Below, piece after piece: positions 11,979 through 24,170 of a stretch of 64,000 nt of DNA. The position numbers and the translations under genes are program-made. Each line of letters opens with the position of its first letter. Position 1 is the first letter of the stretch. The notes under the pieces are model-generated. The model saw nothing but the letters and a program-made list of their open reading frames with translations, made no database searches and was not told the DNA's origin. This DNA comes from Atherinomorus stipes (Eukaryota > Chordata > Actinopteri > Atheriniformes > Atherinidae), in the NCBI GenBank assembly GCA_023101725.1, contig JALJCO010010529.1, positions 1 to 64,000 on the forward strand, given 5' to 3'.

Positions 11979-13237
11979 GTACGAAATTGGTCTTTGACGT
12001 AAAAGCAGACGTAAACTTACAGTTAACAGCATCAGTGTTTATACGGCACATATAAACACTGTTCCATGTAGAATGATATGATATATGAATAATACGAACA
12101 GCAAATTCAGATAATTCAGACAGTTGTGCTGCGTTCAAGACAGCTGGGAAATAACCCGATCATCATCAGCCCAACAAGGATAAAACTATTAAAAGTACAT
12201 GTGGGCTTCGTTAAAAAGCCAATAATGAAATCTGTGAAATCTAGGATATTTTAGGGGGTTAAGAATGTTTTAGGGCCTCCAGGTTCTCTAAAACAGGCCT
12301 AAGAACGTCTTTGTCCCTGGTAGAGTTTAAATCACCGATATTAGTGTCTGATTTTGAAGTGGTTAATTTGTTTTCTGACCTGAGCTCTGTCCGCGGAGGG
12401 AGAAACTCTGAGAGGAACACACACAGAGCAGCTATGATGCTGTCATGTTAACCAGGTAAACCAGGTCTGGTAGGGGAGGGGGGCCTGCCTATGTAATGTT
12501 TGGAAACACTGAAATGAAATGAAAATGACATGAATGAAATAAAAAATACTTTATTTATCCCAAAAGGGAAATTCAACATTGCAAGAAGCTCACTCTTTTT
12601 TGTTTTGTTTTGTTTTTTTGTTTTTAACAATATAACATTTATATGAAGTAATAAAATCACAATAAGTCAGTCAGTCTTGTTCTTCAGGGTGATGCTGCTG
12701 GCAGGAATGAATTTCTGTATCTCTCCGTCCTACAGTGAACCTGACGCAGCCTCCCACTGAACACACTCTGTTGATTCTTTACCGTGTTGTGGAGAGGAGG
12801 AAGAGTCCTCCATCATCTTCATCAGCTTGTGCAGCATTCTTTTCTGAACAATCAGCTCCAGCGGCTCCAGAGTTCTCCCCAGCACAGAACCAGCTTTCTT
12901 GATCAGCTTGTTTAGTTTCTTCAAGTCTCTGATTCTGATGCTGCTTCCCCAGCAGATGCTGCAAAGCTGATTGCACTTTCCACAACAGACTTGTAGAAGA
13001 TCTGCAACATGTTGGTGCAGACGTTGAATGATCTCAGCTTCCTTAAGAAGTAGAGTCTGCTCTGACCTTTCTTGTAGATGTAGTCAGTGTTGCATTTCCA
13101 GTCGAGTCTGTTGTCCAGCTGAACTCCAGGTATTTGTAGTTCTCCACCACCTCCACCTCCTCTTCCAGGATGTAGACAGGACTATGCTGCTTATTCTTGC
13201 TCCTCCTGAAGTCAACAATCATCTCTTTAGTCTTGCT

Positions 13238-14663
13238 TCAGATTGTGAACTCCTCTCTAACGTCAGGTGTTTTCCCAGAGTCACTGAAAACAGCTGTGAT
13301 CAAACCTCTGCTAAAAAAGGATAATCTAGACAAGACACAGATGAGCAGCTACAGGCCGATCTCCAATCTTCCATTTTTAAGTAAGATCATTGAAAAAGCA
13401 GCTTTTCACCAACTAAATGACTTTTTAAGAGAAAACAACCGTTATGATGTCTTCCAGTCAGGTTTCAGACAGCACCACAGCACCGAGACTGCTCTGACCA
13501 AAGTCATGAATGACATATGTCTGAATACTGACACTGGAAAAATGTCAGTGTTGGTTTTACTGGATCTCAGCGCTGCATTTGATACAGTTGACCACATCAT
13601 ATTACTCCAACGACTGGAGAAGTGGGTGGGTCTCTCTAGTTCTGTACTAAACTGGTTCAAAACATACTTGGAGAACAGCAAGTACTTTGTGTCAGTAGGT
13701 AACTTTACATCTGAGCGGACAAAAATGACCTGTGGAGTTCCCCAGGGCTCTATCCTGGGGCCTCTTCTGTTTAACATCTACATGCTCCCACTGGCTCAGG
13801 TTATAAAGAACAACAATATTAGTTACCATAGCTACGCAGATGACACACAGCTATATATTACAGTATCACCAGGAGACCGGGGCCCTGTACAGGCTCTTGG
13901 TAAATGTATTGATGAGATTAATGACTGGATGTGCCTCAACTTTCTTCAGCTGAACAAAAACAAAACTAAGGTGTTTGTTTTTGGAGCCAAAGAGAAACGA
14001 CAGCAGGTCGTCACAGAACTTCAGTCCATCCACATAAAAACCACCAATCAGGCCAGAAATCTGGGTGTAGTGATGGACTCAGACCTAAACTTTGAAAAAC
14101 ACATCAAAGCGATCACTATATCAGCCGACTATCACCTGAAGAACATCTCAAGGATAAAAGATCTGATGTCTCAGGAAAATCTGGAAAAACTAGTCCATGC
14201 ATTCATCTTCAGTCGGCTTGACTACTGTAACAGCGTCTTTACTGGTCTACCTAAAAAAACAGTTAAACAGCTGCAGCTCATTCAGAACTCTGCTGCCCGA
14301 GTTCTCACTAAGACCAGAAAAGTGGACCACATCAGTCCAGTTCTCAGGTCTTTACACTGGCTGCCGGTCCATCAGAGAATAGACTTTAAAGTTCTGCTGC
14401 TGGTCTATAAAGCTCTGAATGGTTCAGGCCCAAAATACATCAGTGACCTCTTGACCCAGTATGAACCTACAAGACCCCTCAGGTCATCTGGATCCGGCCT
14501 TTTATCAGTTCCCAGAGTCAGAACCAGACATGGAGAAGCTGCGTTCAGCTTCTATGCTCCACATGTCTGGAACAAACTCCCAGAACGTCTCAGATCAGCT
14601 GAAACACTTAGTTTATTTAAATCCAGGCTGAAGACCCACCTGTTCTCAGCTGCATTTACGTAG
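13238..14663 (+). pseudogene. L2 reverse transcriptase C-terminal two-thirds, open frame
   Basis: An uninterrupted frame ends at TAG 14661-14663. The in-frame ATG at 13197 belongs to the host LINE, so the real L2 sequence starts near 13238. RT blocks in order: SSYRPISNLPFLSKIIEK, VLLDLSAAFDTVDH, CGVPQGSILGPLLF, YADDTQLYI (catalytic YADD), LNKNKTKVFVFG, then NLGVVMDSDL. The tail is LRSLHWLPVHQRI and VWNKLPERLRSAETLSLFK, typical of L2 ORF2 ends. The endonuclease is missing, so it cannot move on its own. The frame being intact over about 475 codons implies a fairly young insertion. Confidence 0.8.
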
Positions 14664-14848
14664 ATTTTATTCAAAAGTTCAAATCTGCACGTCTCTGTAT
14701 TCTCTCTTTTTAATTTTAAATGCTTTTAATTTTGAATCATGCTTCTAATTGTTTTTTTTTTCTCTCCCTTTTGCTTATAATGTTTTATGTAAAGCACTTT
14801 GAATTGTTCTGTACATGAAATGTGCTGTACAAATAAACTTGCCTTGCT
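13238..14848 (+). mobile_element. L2-group LINE, 5'-truncated, inserted in copy A
   Basis: The insertion begins after TCTTGCT (13231-13237) and ends CTTGCCTTGCT at 14848. Comparison with copy B (near 25310-25330), where GTCTTGCTGGTATTT is unbroken, fixes the junction and shows a short target duplication CTTGCT (13232-13237 and 14843-14848). The 3' end TGTACAAATAAACTTGCC is typical of fish L2/Maui-type LINEs. Confidence 0.85.
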
Positions 14849-15664
14849 GGTATTTAAGATGAGCTGATTGTTACCATTTCACAAACTGACAAGTTTCCTG
14901 TACTCAGCTTCTTGTCCATCACTGATACACCCCACAACTGCAGAGTCATCAGAGTATTTCTCCAGATGACAGGACTCAAAGTCGAACTGGAAGTCTGAGG
15001 TGTACAGTGTAAAGAGGAATGGTGAGAGTTCAGTTCCTTGTGGTGCTCCAGTGCTGCTGATCACCATCTCAGACACACAACCTTTCAGTCTCACAAACTG
15101 TGGTCTGTTTGTGAGGTAGTCGTAAATCCAGGTGGTTGTGGAGGATCCACCTGGAAGTTATGGAGCTTCTGACATAGCAAAGCAGGCTGAATAGTATTAA
15201 AGGCACTTGAAAAATCAAAGAACATGACCCTCAAAGTGCTGCCTGACTGGTCCAGATGAGAGTGGGCTCTCTGAAGCAGGGAAGGTGATGGCGTCTTCAA
15301 CCCCAAGCCCATTACGATATGCGAACTGTAATGGGTCCTGAAAGGTGTTGACTTGCTTGTTGAGGTGAGCCAGTAAGAGTCTCTCCAGGACTTTCATGAT
15401 GTGAGATGTCAGAGCAACTGGTCTGTAGTCATTTGGTTCAGCTGGTTGTGTTTTTTTAGGGACAGGAACAAGACAGGATGTCTTCCACAGCACAGGAACT
15501 CTGTTCTGTCTCAGGCTGGTGTTAAAAAGGTGCTGGAGAACCGGACATAGTTGTTCTGAGCAGGTCTGGAGAACTCTGGGACTGACACCATCTGGACCTG
15601 CAGCCTTGTTCCGGTTCAGTTTCTCTAGTTGTTTCTTGACCTGGTCACAGGAGACAGTCAGGCT

Positions 15665-15905
15665 GGAGGTGGAGACAGAGGAGGTCTCAGGATGTCCTGA
15701 TGTGGAGACAGAGGAGGTCTCAGGATGTCCTGATGTGGAGACAGAGGAGGTCTCAGGATGTCCTGATGTGGAGACAGAGGAGGTCTCAGGATGTCCTGAT
15801 GTGGAGACAGAGGAGGTCTCAGGATGTCCTGATGATGAGACAGAGGAGGTCTCAGGATGTCCTGATGTGGAGACAGAGGAGGTCTCAGGATGTCCTGATG
15901 TGGAG
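15665..15905. repeat. in-frame 33-bp VNTR inside the Rex1-group ORF (7 copies)
   Basis: Unit CAGAGGAGGTCTCAGGATGT plus 13 bases, seven copies. On the minus strand it encodes the 11-residue TSGHPETSSVS. Copy B has two units and copy C one, so the copy number changed between elements without breaking the frame. Confidence 0.9.
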
Positions 15906-16256
15906 GGAGAGGAGGCTGTGTTCAGGTCCATGACTGAGGTGCAGGGTGACAGAGTGGAGGTGGGACATAGAAACAAACATGCTTTGTTTCACCTTTTTGA
16001 AGTTCATTACATTGTCTCGCTGGGTCTGCGTGGGCCGCTAATTGGGGATGGCTGATCTAGAACGATGGATAATCGTGAGCTGTTGGAGGAGTGGAACATC
16101 TAGAACGATGGTTCTTCTGTGTTAGAACTGCTGATGTTTTGTGGTTCTTCCACCTCTTATCCTGTTCCAGCTGCAGAGCATCGGGACAATCCCATCATGT
16201 CTGATCATGTCTGAGCTCGAACTAATAATCTTTTTTTTTCTGTTTGTTTTTTCCAG

Positions 16257-16415
16257 GACCCCCGGGACCTCCCGGAGGTTTACTGGTGAAGAATGTGGCT
16301 CAGACGTCAGTGGAGCTCAGGTGGAGTCGAGGTTATGACAACCACAGCCCCATCGGCAGATATGTCATCATGGGGCGGTCATCTCTGCTGTCAGACTGGA
16401 AAAAGATGAGGACAC
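16257..16415 (+). CDS. cntn2: cntn2 exon: first part of FNIII domain 1
   Basis: Acceptor TTCCAG ends at 16256; donor is GTGAGT at 16416. Length 159 bp, entering and leaving in phase 1. The split first codon is Gly (G|GA). The exon opens with PPGPPGG, the usual contactin Ig6-FNIII-1 linker. It continues with [10 protein letters not shown], carrying the B-strand Trp of FNIII, then [11 protein letters not shown] (C strand) and SDWKK. A Rex1-group LINE ends about 290 bp upstream. Confidence 0.92.
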
Positions 16416-16707
16416 GTGAGTCCGTGAGACATACCCGTCTCCTGTTGCCATGGAGACCTGTTTTCCGTGGACATTAGAAGATGAGCATTTTTTTTTGCAT
16501 GTATTTATTTTTGTTTGGGAGGGACGGTGCATATTCATGATCATACACCGCATGCCTGAAAATAGTAAATGATCCAGGTGCTTTTTTCCATCATTCCTTC
16601 CATTGAAAGATAATTACGAAGGTACCAGATCCAAAGTCCACCCCTTCTCACAGACAGTTTTTGTTCATTTTTATTTAAATGATTTCATTCATAATTTTTT
16701 GTTGTTC

Positions 16708-16729
16708 ACTATTATTATTATTATTATTA

Positions 16730-16805
<76 letters not shown>

Positions 16806-16815
16806 TATATTATTT
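16708..16815. repeat. (ATT)n microsatellite
   Basis: About 100 bp of ATT trinucleotides in T-rich sequence, between the two FNIII-1 exons. Confidence 0.9.
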
Positions 16816-17065
16816 TAACTTTTTTGATAGTTAATTTATTTGTTCATTATTTTTCATTTGTTTAATAATTATTTTTATTTTCTAGTCTTTTTCTGTTCAT
16901 ATTTTTATTGCACTTAATTTGTTTTAATATGATTGGAAATAAAATCAGGTGTTAAAATGATGGCGAGTCTAAGCCCCTCTGATGTGAAGGGAGTGCTGGA
17001 TGGAGTCCCAACTGAAAATGGGGGTGGATGATACTTGCTTTTTATATGATGCCATCAGTTTTTAC

Positions 17066-17066
17066 T

Positions 17067-17135
<69 letters not shown>
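17066..17135. repeat. (TA)n microsatellite
   Basis: About 65 bp of TA dinucleotides with one CATA variant, about 30 bp before the hAT-like element at 17164. Confidence 0.9.
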
Positions 17136-17163
17136 TTACTTTTTGGCCCTTAAAGGAAAATCT

Positions 17164-18944
17164 AGGGATGTTCACTCAGCTTTTTTAGCGATATCTGATA
17201 TCCGATATATATAATACATAGGATACTAGAAGGTATTAGATACTAGCATATATAAGATACTAGCAGGTATTAGATACTACCATACTGTATATCAGATACT
17301 AGCAGGTATTGGATACTACCATATATCAGATACTAGCAGGTAATGGATACTACCATATATCAGATACTAGCAGGTATTGGATACTACCATATATCAGATA
17401 CTAGCAGGTATTGGATACTACCATATAACAGATACTAGCAGGTATTGGATACTACCATATATCAGATACTAGCAGGTATTGGATACTACCATATATCAGA
17501 TACTAGCAGGTATTAGATACTACCATATATCAGATACTAGCAAGTATTAGATACTAGCATATATCAGATACTAGCAGGCTAGTCATCATCCTCAGTCGGC
17601 TTGACTACTGTAACAGCGTCTTTACTGGTCTACCTAAAAAACCAGTTAAACAGCTGCAGCTCATTCAGAACTCTGCTGCCCAAGTTCTCACAAAGACCAG
17701 AAAAGTGGACCACATCAGTCCAGTTCTCAGGTCTTTACACTGGCTGCTGGTCCATCAGAGAATAGACTTTAAAGTTCTGCTGCTGGTCTATAAAGCTCTG
17801 AATGGTTCAGGCCCAAAATACATCAGTGACCTCTTGACCCAGTATGAACCTGCTAGACCCCTCAGGTCATCTGGATCCGGCCTTTTATCAGTTCCCAGAG
17901 TCAGAACCAGACATGGAGAAGCTGCGTTCAGCTTCTATGCTCCACATGTCTGGAACAAACTCCCAGAACGTCTCAGATCAGCTGAAACACTTAGTTTATT
18001 TAAATCCAGGCTGAAGACCCACCTGTTCTCAGCTGCATTTACGTAGATTTTATTCAAAAGTTAAAATCCGCACGTCTCTGTATTCTCTCTTTTTAATCTT
18101 AAATGCTTTTAATTCTGAATCATGCTTCTAATTGTTTGTTTTTTTTTCTCTCCCTTTTGCTTATAATGTTTTATGTAAAGCACTTTGAATTGTTCTGTAC
18201 ATGAAATGTGCATACAATTTGCCTTGCCTTACCATATATCAGATACTAGCAGGTATTAGATACTACCATATATCAGATACTAGCAGGTATTAGATACTAC
18301 CATATATCAGATACTAGCAGGTATTAGATACTCCTATATATTAGATACTAGCAGGTATTAGATACTACCATATATCAGATACTATCAGGTATTAGATACT
18401 CCTATATATTAGATACTAGCAGGTATTAGATACTACCATATATCAGATACTAGGAGGTATTAGACGCTACCATATATCAGATACTAGCAGACATATTATC
18501 AGCAGCTTTAAAGCAAGTCAGTCTGTAGCAGCAGCAGCTGCACCGTGGTCACATGACTCTGAAAGGAATGCTGGGAAATTAAGTTCTTTCAGGATAACAG
18601 GGACTTTTCTACATGCTGGACCAACGCTGGTGGATCAAGATGTCACCAGATTTTGTCACGGAACATGAGATCTCCTGAGATTTTGCTAACAAAATTTTGC
18701 AAGATTTTGTTTTTAAAAAATATTAATCCAAAAAGATGATAATATTTTTTTACATCATATTTTAATGTCAGAATAACAGGGACTTTTAGACATGCTGGAC
18801 CAACACAGATGGAACAAGATCCTGCCAGATTTTGGAACAACAAGATTTCAGTGGTAGAAAATATTGGTCAGACAAAACCAAACTGATATTTTCCAATATC
18901 ACATTGTAATGCAGAAATCAGCTGATAATACCGGACATGCCTAA
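17164..18944. mobile_element. hAT-like non-autonomous element with internal 34-bp repeats, split by an L2
   Basis: Flanked by a perfect 8-bp duplication GAAAATCT (17156-17163 and 18945-18952), the hAT hallmark. Ends are AGGGATGTTC... and ...GGACATGCCTAA, imperfect inverted copies. The interior is a 34-bp tandem repeat (AGATACTAGCAGGTATTAGA plus TACTACCATATATC) at 17202-17582 and 18232-18492. Then come CTGGGAAATTAAGTTCTTTC-type unique sequence and TAACAGGGACTTTT at about 18595 and 18773. An L2 fragment sits inside the repeat. The second copy in this window is at 42929-46722. No transposase. Confidence 0.8.
17583..18229 (+). mobile_element. L2-group LINE 3' fragment
   Basis: From TCAGTCGGCTTGACTACTG to the TTTGCCTTGCC 3' end, almost identical to the 3' part of the L2 at 13238-14848. 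The frame 17705-18046 keeps the C-terminal LRSLHWLLVHQRI...KLPERLRSAETL tail. It lies inside the 34-bp repeat of the hAT-like element, so it arrived after that element. Confidence 0.85.
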
Positions 18945-19483
18945 GAAAATCTCATGTAAAGTGTGCATTAATATCTTTATTGCAAGGGAAATTCCATAAA
19001 TACTTAAAGGGAATTTTTGACTCCAAAAACCTGGTGAAAGGAAGTCTTTTTGAAATCATAATGAAATCCACTACAATTGAAATAAATTTAACTTTCTTAA
19101 ATTGAAAGACCGTATTGCTAAAGAACCTGCATGGAACCGGTAAAATGTTGCAACACCATCACGAACACGAACACTAGCAGCAGCAGCATCAAGATATCTG
19201 ATTGGCCACCGTGGTCATCAGTCATTTTTTCTCTTACCACGAAGCATCGATTCCAGAGAATGGATCCGTCCATGCTTCGATGAAGAGAACCCGTTTTCTC
19301 CGGGGTTAAGGAACACCCAGCAGACCTCAGAGCTCTGACGCATCACGAGGCTCAGACAGGTCGGGTTTATGGAAAAACTGGGTCCTGTAGCAAAATGGAG
19401 ACCAGTCTAGATGGACCAGTACGAGTGTAGTCTGATGATGAAGATGTTCCTGATGAAGATGATGTTCCCTGGCTGCGTTTCAG
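18945..19483. other. intron sequence, no gene recognised
   Basis: About 540 bp up to the second FNIII-1 exon with no repeat unit or reading frame that I can assign. Confidence 0.4.
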
Positions 19484-19633
19484 ACCCGGAGAACATCGAA
19501 GGGAACGCAGAGTCGGCCCGTGTGATCGGACTGATGCCCTGGATGGATTACCAGTTCCAGGTCATCGCCAGCAACATCCTGGGCAGCGGAGAGCCCAGCA
19601 TCCCGTCCCACGTCATCCGCACACAGCAAGCAG
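19484..19633 (+). CDS. cntn2: cntn2 exon: second part of FNIII domain 1
   Basis: Acceptor TTTCAG ends at 19483; donor is GTGAGA at 19634. The 150-bp exon joins in phase 1 on both sides. It encodes PENIEGNAE, then [19 protein letters not shown], which holds the FNIII F-strand tyrosine-corner motif, and ends at [15 protein letters not shown] and PWMDY are the strongest single pointers to contactin-2 in the window. Confidence 0.93.
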
Positions 19634-20033
19634 GTGAGACGTCACATGACCAGCCCACCCATGATGGTGAGGAGGAGGAGGATGCAGGCGAACCTCTTAC
19701 ACACAAAAAAAGTCAACTACAGCACTTTTTTGGTGAATTGAATAGAAATTTGTTCATTTGATTTAGAAATTGTGTTTATGTTTGCTAATGATTATCTCTG
19801 GTCGGTTTAACATAAAACAAAGAAAAGATGGATGAACAGGATTTCACTCTTCAGTCCGAAGGTTACTACTTCAAATCAACAACTTAGAGTAATTGGTCCT
19901 GTGGTGGGTTCGTTTGAATATTTCCTATCATGCTTTGTGGCTCCCCTGTTCCATTCTGCACCATGAGTTAAATGTATACGGTATATGATCTGCTAAGCTT
20001 TTCTCCTCGTACGAACTATTATACAAAGGTAAA

Positions 20034-21878
20034 CAGTGCTGTTCTAGTGAACAATGACGATGATGAAATCATTTCGTTGACACCCCTTTTTTTCATGACG
20101 ATAACGAGACGATGACGAGCAAAACATGTCTCTGATGACTAAAACATGACGAGACGTGTGTGAATGCTCGTTGACGAGACGAGACTGGAGGAAAATGTCA
20201 GTGTCTGGTCCGTCAGACGTTCATGATGCAGGAAATTTCTGCTTATTCTGCATTAATCTGTCTGTCAAAAGCTTAGAAAGTAGTTGCATCATCTTCTTAT
20301 TTGGGCACGCCGACCACCACCTGGTGTGCAGTCACGTGCACATCAGAGTTCTGCACAGGTTTTACCGATTAGCATCCGCTCAAACCGAGACCCACGAACT
20401 GCGGCTCTCCCTGTCAAACCTGCACGTCAACACATTAAGTTCCTAAATGTATAAATTTGCTGTAGTCCGTGTCATTTTGCCACATAGGGGCTTTATTTAT
20501 TTGATTCAGAGATTCCTGCGTACAAGATCATCATCCTGGTTTTAACTTAGTCTGTTTCCTGCTCCACATCACCAGCAGTGTCTCTGCCTGCTGGAAATGA
20601 TCCTGATGTTTAAAACACGTTATGAAGTTTGGGCATCCTGCCGACCTACATAAATATCCGCCCACACCTGAACCGTGATATTAATCTTTGTCATCTCTAT
20701 CTGCTAAACAGCATTTTTGTGATTTACCCGTCAGGTATCTGAACTGTTATAGGACTCTGGTGCACATATGAGCAACACACCTACAGTCAGACACACAGGT
20801 GAGGCAGCATACATCAGCTGCTTTACTGCTTTGGTCAGAAACGATGAAATGATTATGAACACACTTCTAACAGCCTTTAATCCCTCGGAAAGAAAAAAAG
20901 AATGCCTTGTAGGCTATATTATTAGGACTAAAGAGTAATAAGATTCATTGTTTTATGAATTTTACTTGATAGAGCCTGTAACTTTGATTCCAATTTCCAA
21001 TATTAACTGACCTGAATTCAAACTTTTTCCTTTTTTGTTTTTATATAGCCTAACTGACTAAAACTAGACTAAAACCTTTTTGAATTTCGTTGACTAAAAC
21101 TAGACCAAACCTTTCTGAATTTCATAGACTAAAACTAGTCTAAACCTTTTTGAATTTTGTTGACTAAAACTAGACCAAACCTTTCTGAATTTCATAGACT
21201 AAAACTAGTATAAACCTTTTTGAATTTTGTTGACTAAAACTAGACCAAACCTTTCTGAATTTCATAGACTAAAACTAGTCTAAACCTTTTTGAATTTTGT
21301 TGACTAAAACTAGACTAAAACCTTTTTAAATTTCATTAAATTAAACTGGACTACAACCTTTTTGAATTTCGTAGACTACAACTAGACTAAAACCTTTTTG
21401 AATTTCGACTAAAACTTAACTAAACCTTTTAAATTCCGTCGGCTAAAACTATGCTAAGAGCTTTTTGAATTCCGACGACTAAAACTAGACTAAAACCCTT
21501 TTGAATTTCGTCGACTAAAAGTAGACTTAAACCTTTTTGAATTCCGGTGACTAAAACTAGACTTAAACCTTTTTGAATTTCGTCGACTAAAACTTGACCA
21601 AAACCTTTTAAATTCCGTCGGCTAAAACTAGACTTAAACCTTTTTGAATTCCGACGACTAAAACTAGACTAAAACCCTTTTGAATTTTGTCGACGAAAAC
21701 TAGACTAAAACCCTTTTGAATTTTGTCGACGAAAACTAGACTTAAACCTTTTTGAATTTCATAGACTAAAACTAGATTTAAACTATCAGATACAGAAAAG
21801 ACTAAAATGTGACTAAAACTAATAAACATTTTTGTCAGAAAGTCTAAGACTAAAACTCAGATAGCTGCCAAAAACAAT
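20034..21878. mobile_element. GACGA-rich interspersed repeat with an internal minisatellite
   Basis: Begins with GACGATGATGAAATCATTTC and ACGATAACGAGACGATGACG motifs and ends ACTAAAACTAATAAACATTT plus TTGTCAGAAAGTCTAAGAC. This is the style of a widespread fish DNA repeat. The right half (21044-21835) is a 36-42-bp minisatellite, GACTAAAACTAGACTAAAAC plus CTTTTTGAATTTCGT. Ends are not fixed and no target duplication was confirmed. The minus-strand frame with repeated IQKG is a by-product. Confidence 0.5.
21044..21835. repeat. minisatellite GACTAAAACTAGACTAAAAC...
   Basis: About 20 imperfect units of 36-42 bp, each with an ACTAAAACTAGAC core and CTTTTTGAATTTCGTxG. Confidence 0.85.
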
Positions 21879-22512
21879 TCTGAATGTAAACCTGCAACAA
21901 AGGTCCAAATTTTTCCTACAGTAGTGATGGTGAAATAGTGGCAAACATTATTTTCAGAAAACACACCCGATTTAACCAATACACTGTTTGTATCCCGAAA
22001 TGCAATGTAGGGAAAATGGCCAAGTGTGTTCATTCAACATGATCAAGTTACATGGAAATATGTGCCATGATTGAATTGTGTTAACAAATAAATTCTCTGG
22101 GTGTAGTCGAGACAACACTGCTGAATCTTGTTGAATCCAAATGTTTGATGAATTTATACCTAATCTAAATCAGTTTCACTAGACTGAGGAAGTGCAAATA
22201 TTTTAATTCGATAAAGAACAAATTAACAGAATGTTCATATTTGCATGGTGTAGCGCCAACAAATGAATTTGATGTTCAAATAACACAATCAAGACAGGTG
22301 AACTAAACTTGGTTTGTTTAGATGGAATTCAGGTGGCATAATTAAATTTGTTCATCTGATGAATAATTTTTTGAGTGCAGCTTCATCTGGAGAATGAAAG
22401 CTTCTGAGCTATGCTGCCGCCTTGCAGATCCGTCTGAGATGCTTGGCATGCAGAAATAAATCCAGCAGATCCGGTCTGATGCCGTCTGTCCTCATTCTGT
22501 TTCTGTGGTCAG
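21879..22512. other. intron sequence, no gene recognised
   Basis: AT-rich, ordinary intron up to the FNIII-2 exon. No clear repeat ends. Confidence 0.4.
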
Positions 22513-22583
22513 CTCCCACCGTGGCCCCCAGCGGACTGGGAGGAGGGGGAGGGGACCGCCACGAGCTGATCGTCACCTGGACG
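22513..22583 (+). CDS. cntn2: cntn2 exon: start of FNIII domain 2
   Basis: Acceptor GGTCAG ends at 22512; donor is GTGAGT at 22584. Length 71 bp, entering phase 1 and leaving phase 0. The first codon is G|CT (Ala). The product is [14 protein letters not shown] followed by ELIVTWT, i.e. the A and B strands with the core Trp. The glycine run after APSGL is also present in mammalian contactin-2 as I recall it. The next intron is only 78 bp. Confidence 0.9.
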
Positions 22584-22661
22584 GTGAGTGGACAGGTCAG
22601 GGCCGTCCTTCTCCGGTCCTGCCTTCATGTCTGAAATCCTCTGCTGATCTCACCCCTGCAG

Positions 22662-22896
22662 CCGATGGCCAGAGAGTACCAGAACGGCGATGGCTTCGGC
22701 TATGTCCTGGCGTTCAGGAAGCGAGGCACGTCATCCTGGTCAGAGGTGAGAATTCCCAACGTGGAGTCATCGCGACATGTCTACAGCAACACCAGCCTGG
22801 CGCCCTACAGTCCCTTTGAAGTGAGGATCAGAGCGTATAACCGGCGAGGAGAAGGTCCATTCAGCCAGACCGCGGTGGTCCACTCCGCAGAGGAAG
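22662..22896 (+). CDS. cntn2: cntn2 exon: remainder of FNIII domain 2
   Basis: Acceptor CTGCAG ends at 22661; donor is GTGGGT at 22897. The 235-bp exon enters at phase 0 and leaves at phase 1. It encodes [20 protein letters not shown] (C strand), SSWSEVRIP, a possible N-glycosylation sequon NTS before [11 protein letters not shown] (F strand), then [12 protein letters not shown] and VVHSAEE at the domain end. [10 protein letters not shown] matches contactin-2 better than contactin-1 as I recall both. Confidence 0.92.
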
Positions 22897-24170
22897 GTGG
22901 GTCCGAGTCTGATTAGGAAATGCTCTCAAATCTCTGCCTGATATCCTGTAGGGCTCCGCTCAGTCTGCCCCCCCCCCCATCAATTAAATCATAATTGTAT
23001 TATATTATGTAGGCTACAGCATGTTTATGCTACACTTAAGAGTTTTTTTTCTTACAGAAAAGCTGCAGTATCAGCTCCAAGTTTATGTCCAGAGATAATG
23101 TTGCAGTTCCACATAAGTCGCTGTTCTGTTTCTCATTTGTTTAACATAATTTACGTGATTTTTCCACTAAAAGCTTGTAGGTAAACTCTAAACAGTGTGT
23201 CTGAGAAAGAGACTCTAGTGAGAGTGATACTTAATAACATAATGTCGATATTATGTACATGAGACAACAACATTGGAGAATTTATGGTTTTGGTGCTGTG
23301 ATCGGCAATATCAGGATCAGCAGATACTGCTTTTGGTGATCGGTGATCGGCCTCCAAAATCCTGATCGGTGCATCACTATCCTAAACCCTACAGTCCTGT
23401 CACAATACCCACATTAAACCCTACAGTACTGTATGAAGTGTGCTGTTTGGAATAGAGCACATTAAGGGTTGGCGTGTGCAGGTTAATGCAGGAAAACAGC
23501 AGAACTGGGACAGTGATGGTTCCTCCATCATTTCATGTCATTGCTTCCAAACCTGAGGCAAACCTGCCTCATCTCTGTTCCGGGGAAGAGACGTTATTTT
23601 TAGACCTAAACTGAATAAAGTTCATTTCATCTGTTCTTGTAAAATATATGTTATGAAATCCACATGCATTTAAATAAATAAATGAATTACTGAACTAATT
23701 TCTGTAGGTGGCTGTATAATTTCACCTGTACAGGTTAAATAACTGTTCCATTCTAAACTAAATGTATAATAATGATTAAATTGTCTGCTCTGTGACTGTT
23801 ATTGTTAGCATAGAATGTCCATAAATGTCCACGTTTATAAAAACATGTATGTCAGGTGAACAGGCCCCCCTTGTTAAAGATGCTGCATCTCAATTGGACT
23901 GCGTAAATAGAGGTTAAATAAAAATTAGATATAGCTACTTTTATCAGTGAACTCATAACTTTTGTTATTCATATGCTTTGAATTTTAATATTAAAGCATA
24001 TTTGGAAGTAACAGGACAAACTTCAGCAGTAAAAGATGAAATATTTAAATATTTACATCTAAAATGAATTTTTTTTTTCACCACAGGCAGGAGCTCATTC
24101 ACCAAACATGGACATGTTCTGCCTTTATGGTTCAAAACGTCACACACAGCAATGAATTATGGGCAATATG
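22897..24170. other. intron sequence with minor repeat debris
   Basis: First part of the 8.2-kb intron. A C-run lies at 22969-22978 and a GATCGG-rich fragment at about 23300-23380. No exon recognised. Confidence 0.4.

Larger units (their letters stand above)
12535..15967 (-). mobile_element. Rex1/CR1-group LINE copy A, split by an L2
   Basis: The minus-strand LINE runs from the 3' tail near 12540 to a 5' truncation near 15967. An L2 insertion occupies 13238-14842. Both halves align with copies B and C elsewhere in this window, which proves the split. The minus-strand translation has the reverse transcriptase in pieces: NRNKAAGPDGVSPRVL, NDYRPVALTSHIMKVLERLL, FFDFSSAFNTIQ, GAPQGTELSPFLF and the catalytic-box relative YSDDSAVVG. 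Frameshifts and the L2 make it inactive. A seven-copy 33-bp VNTR lies at its 5' end. Confidence 0.8.
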
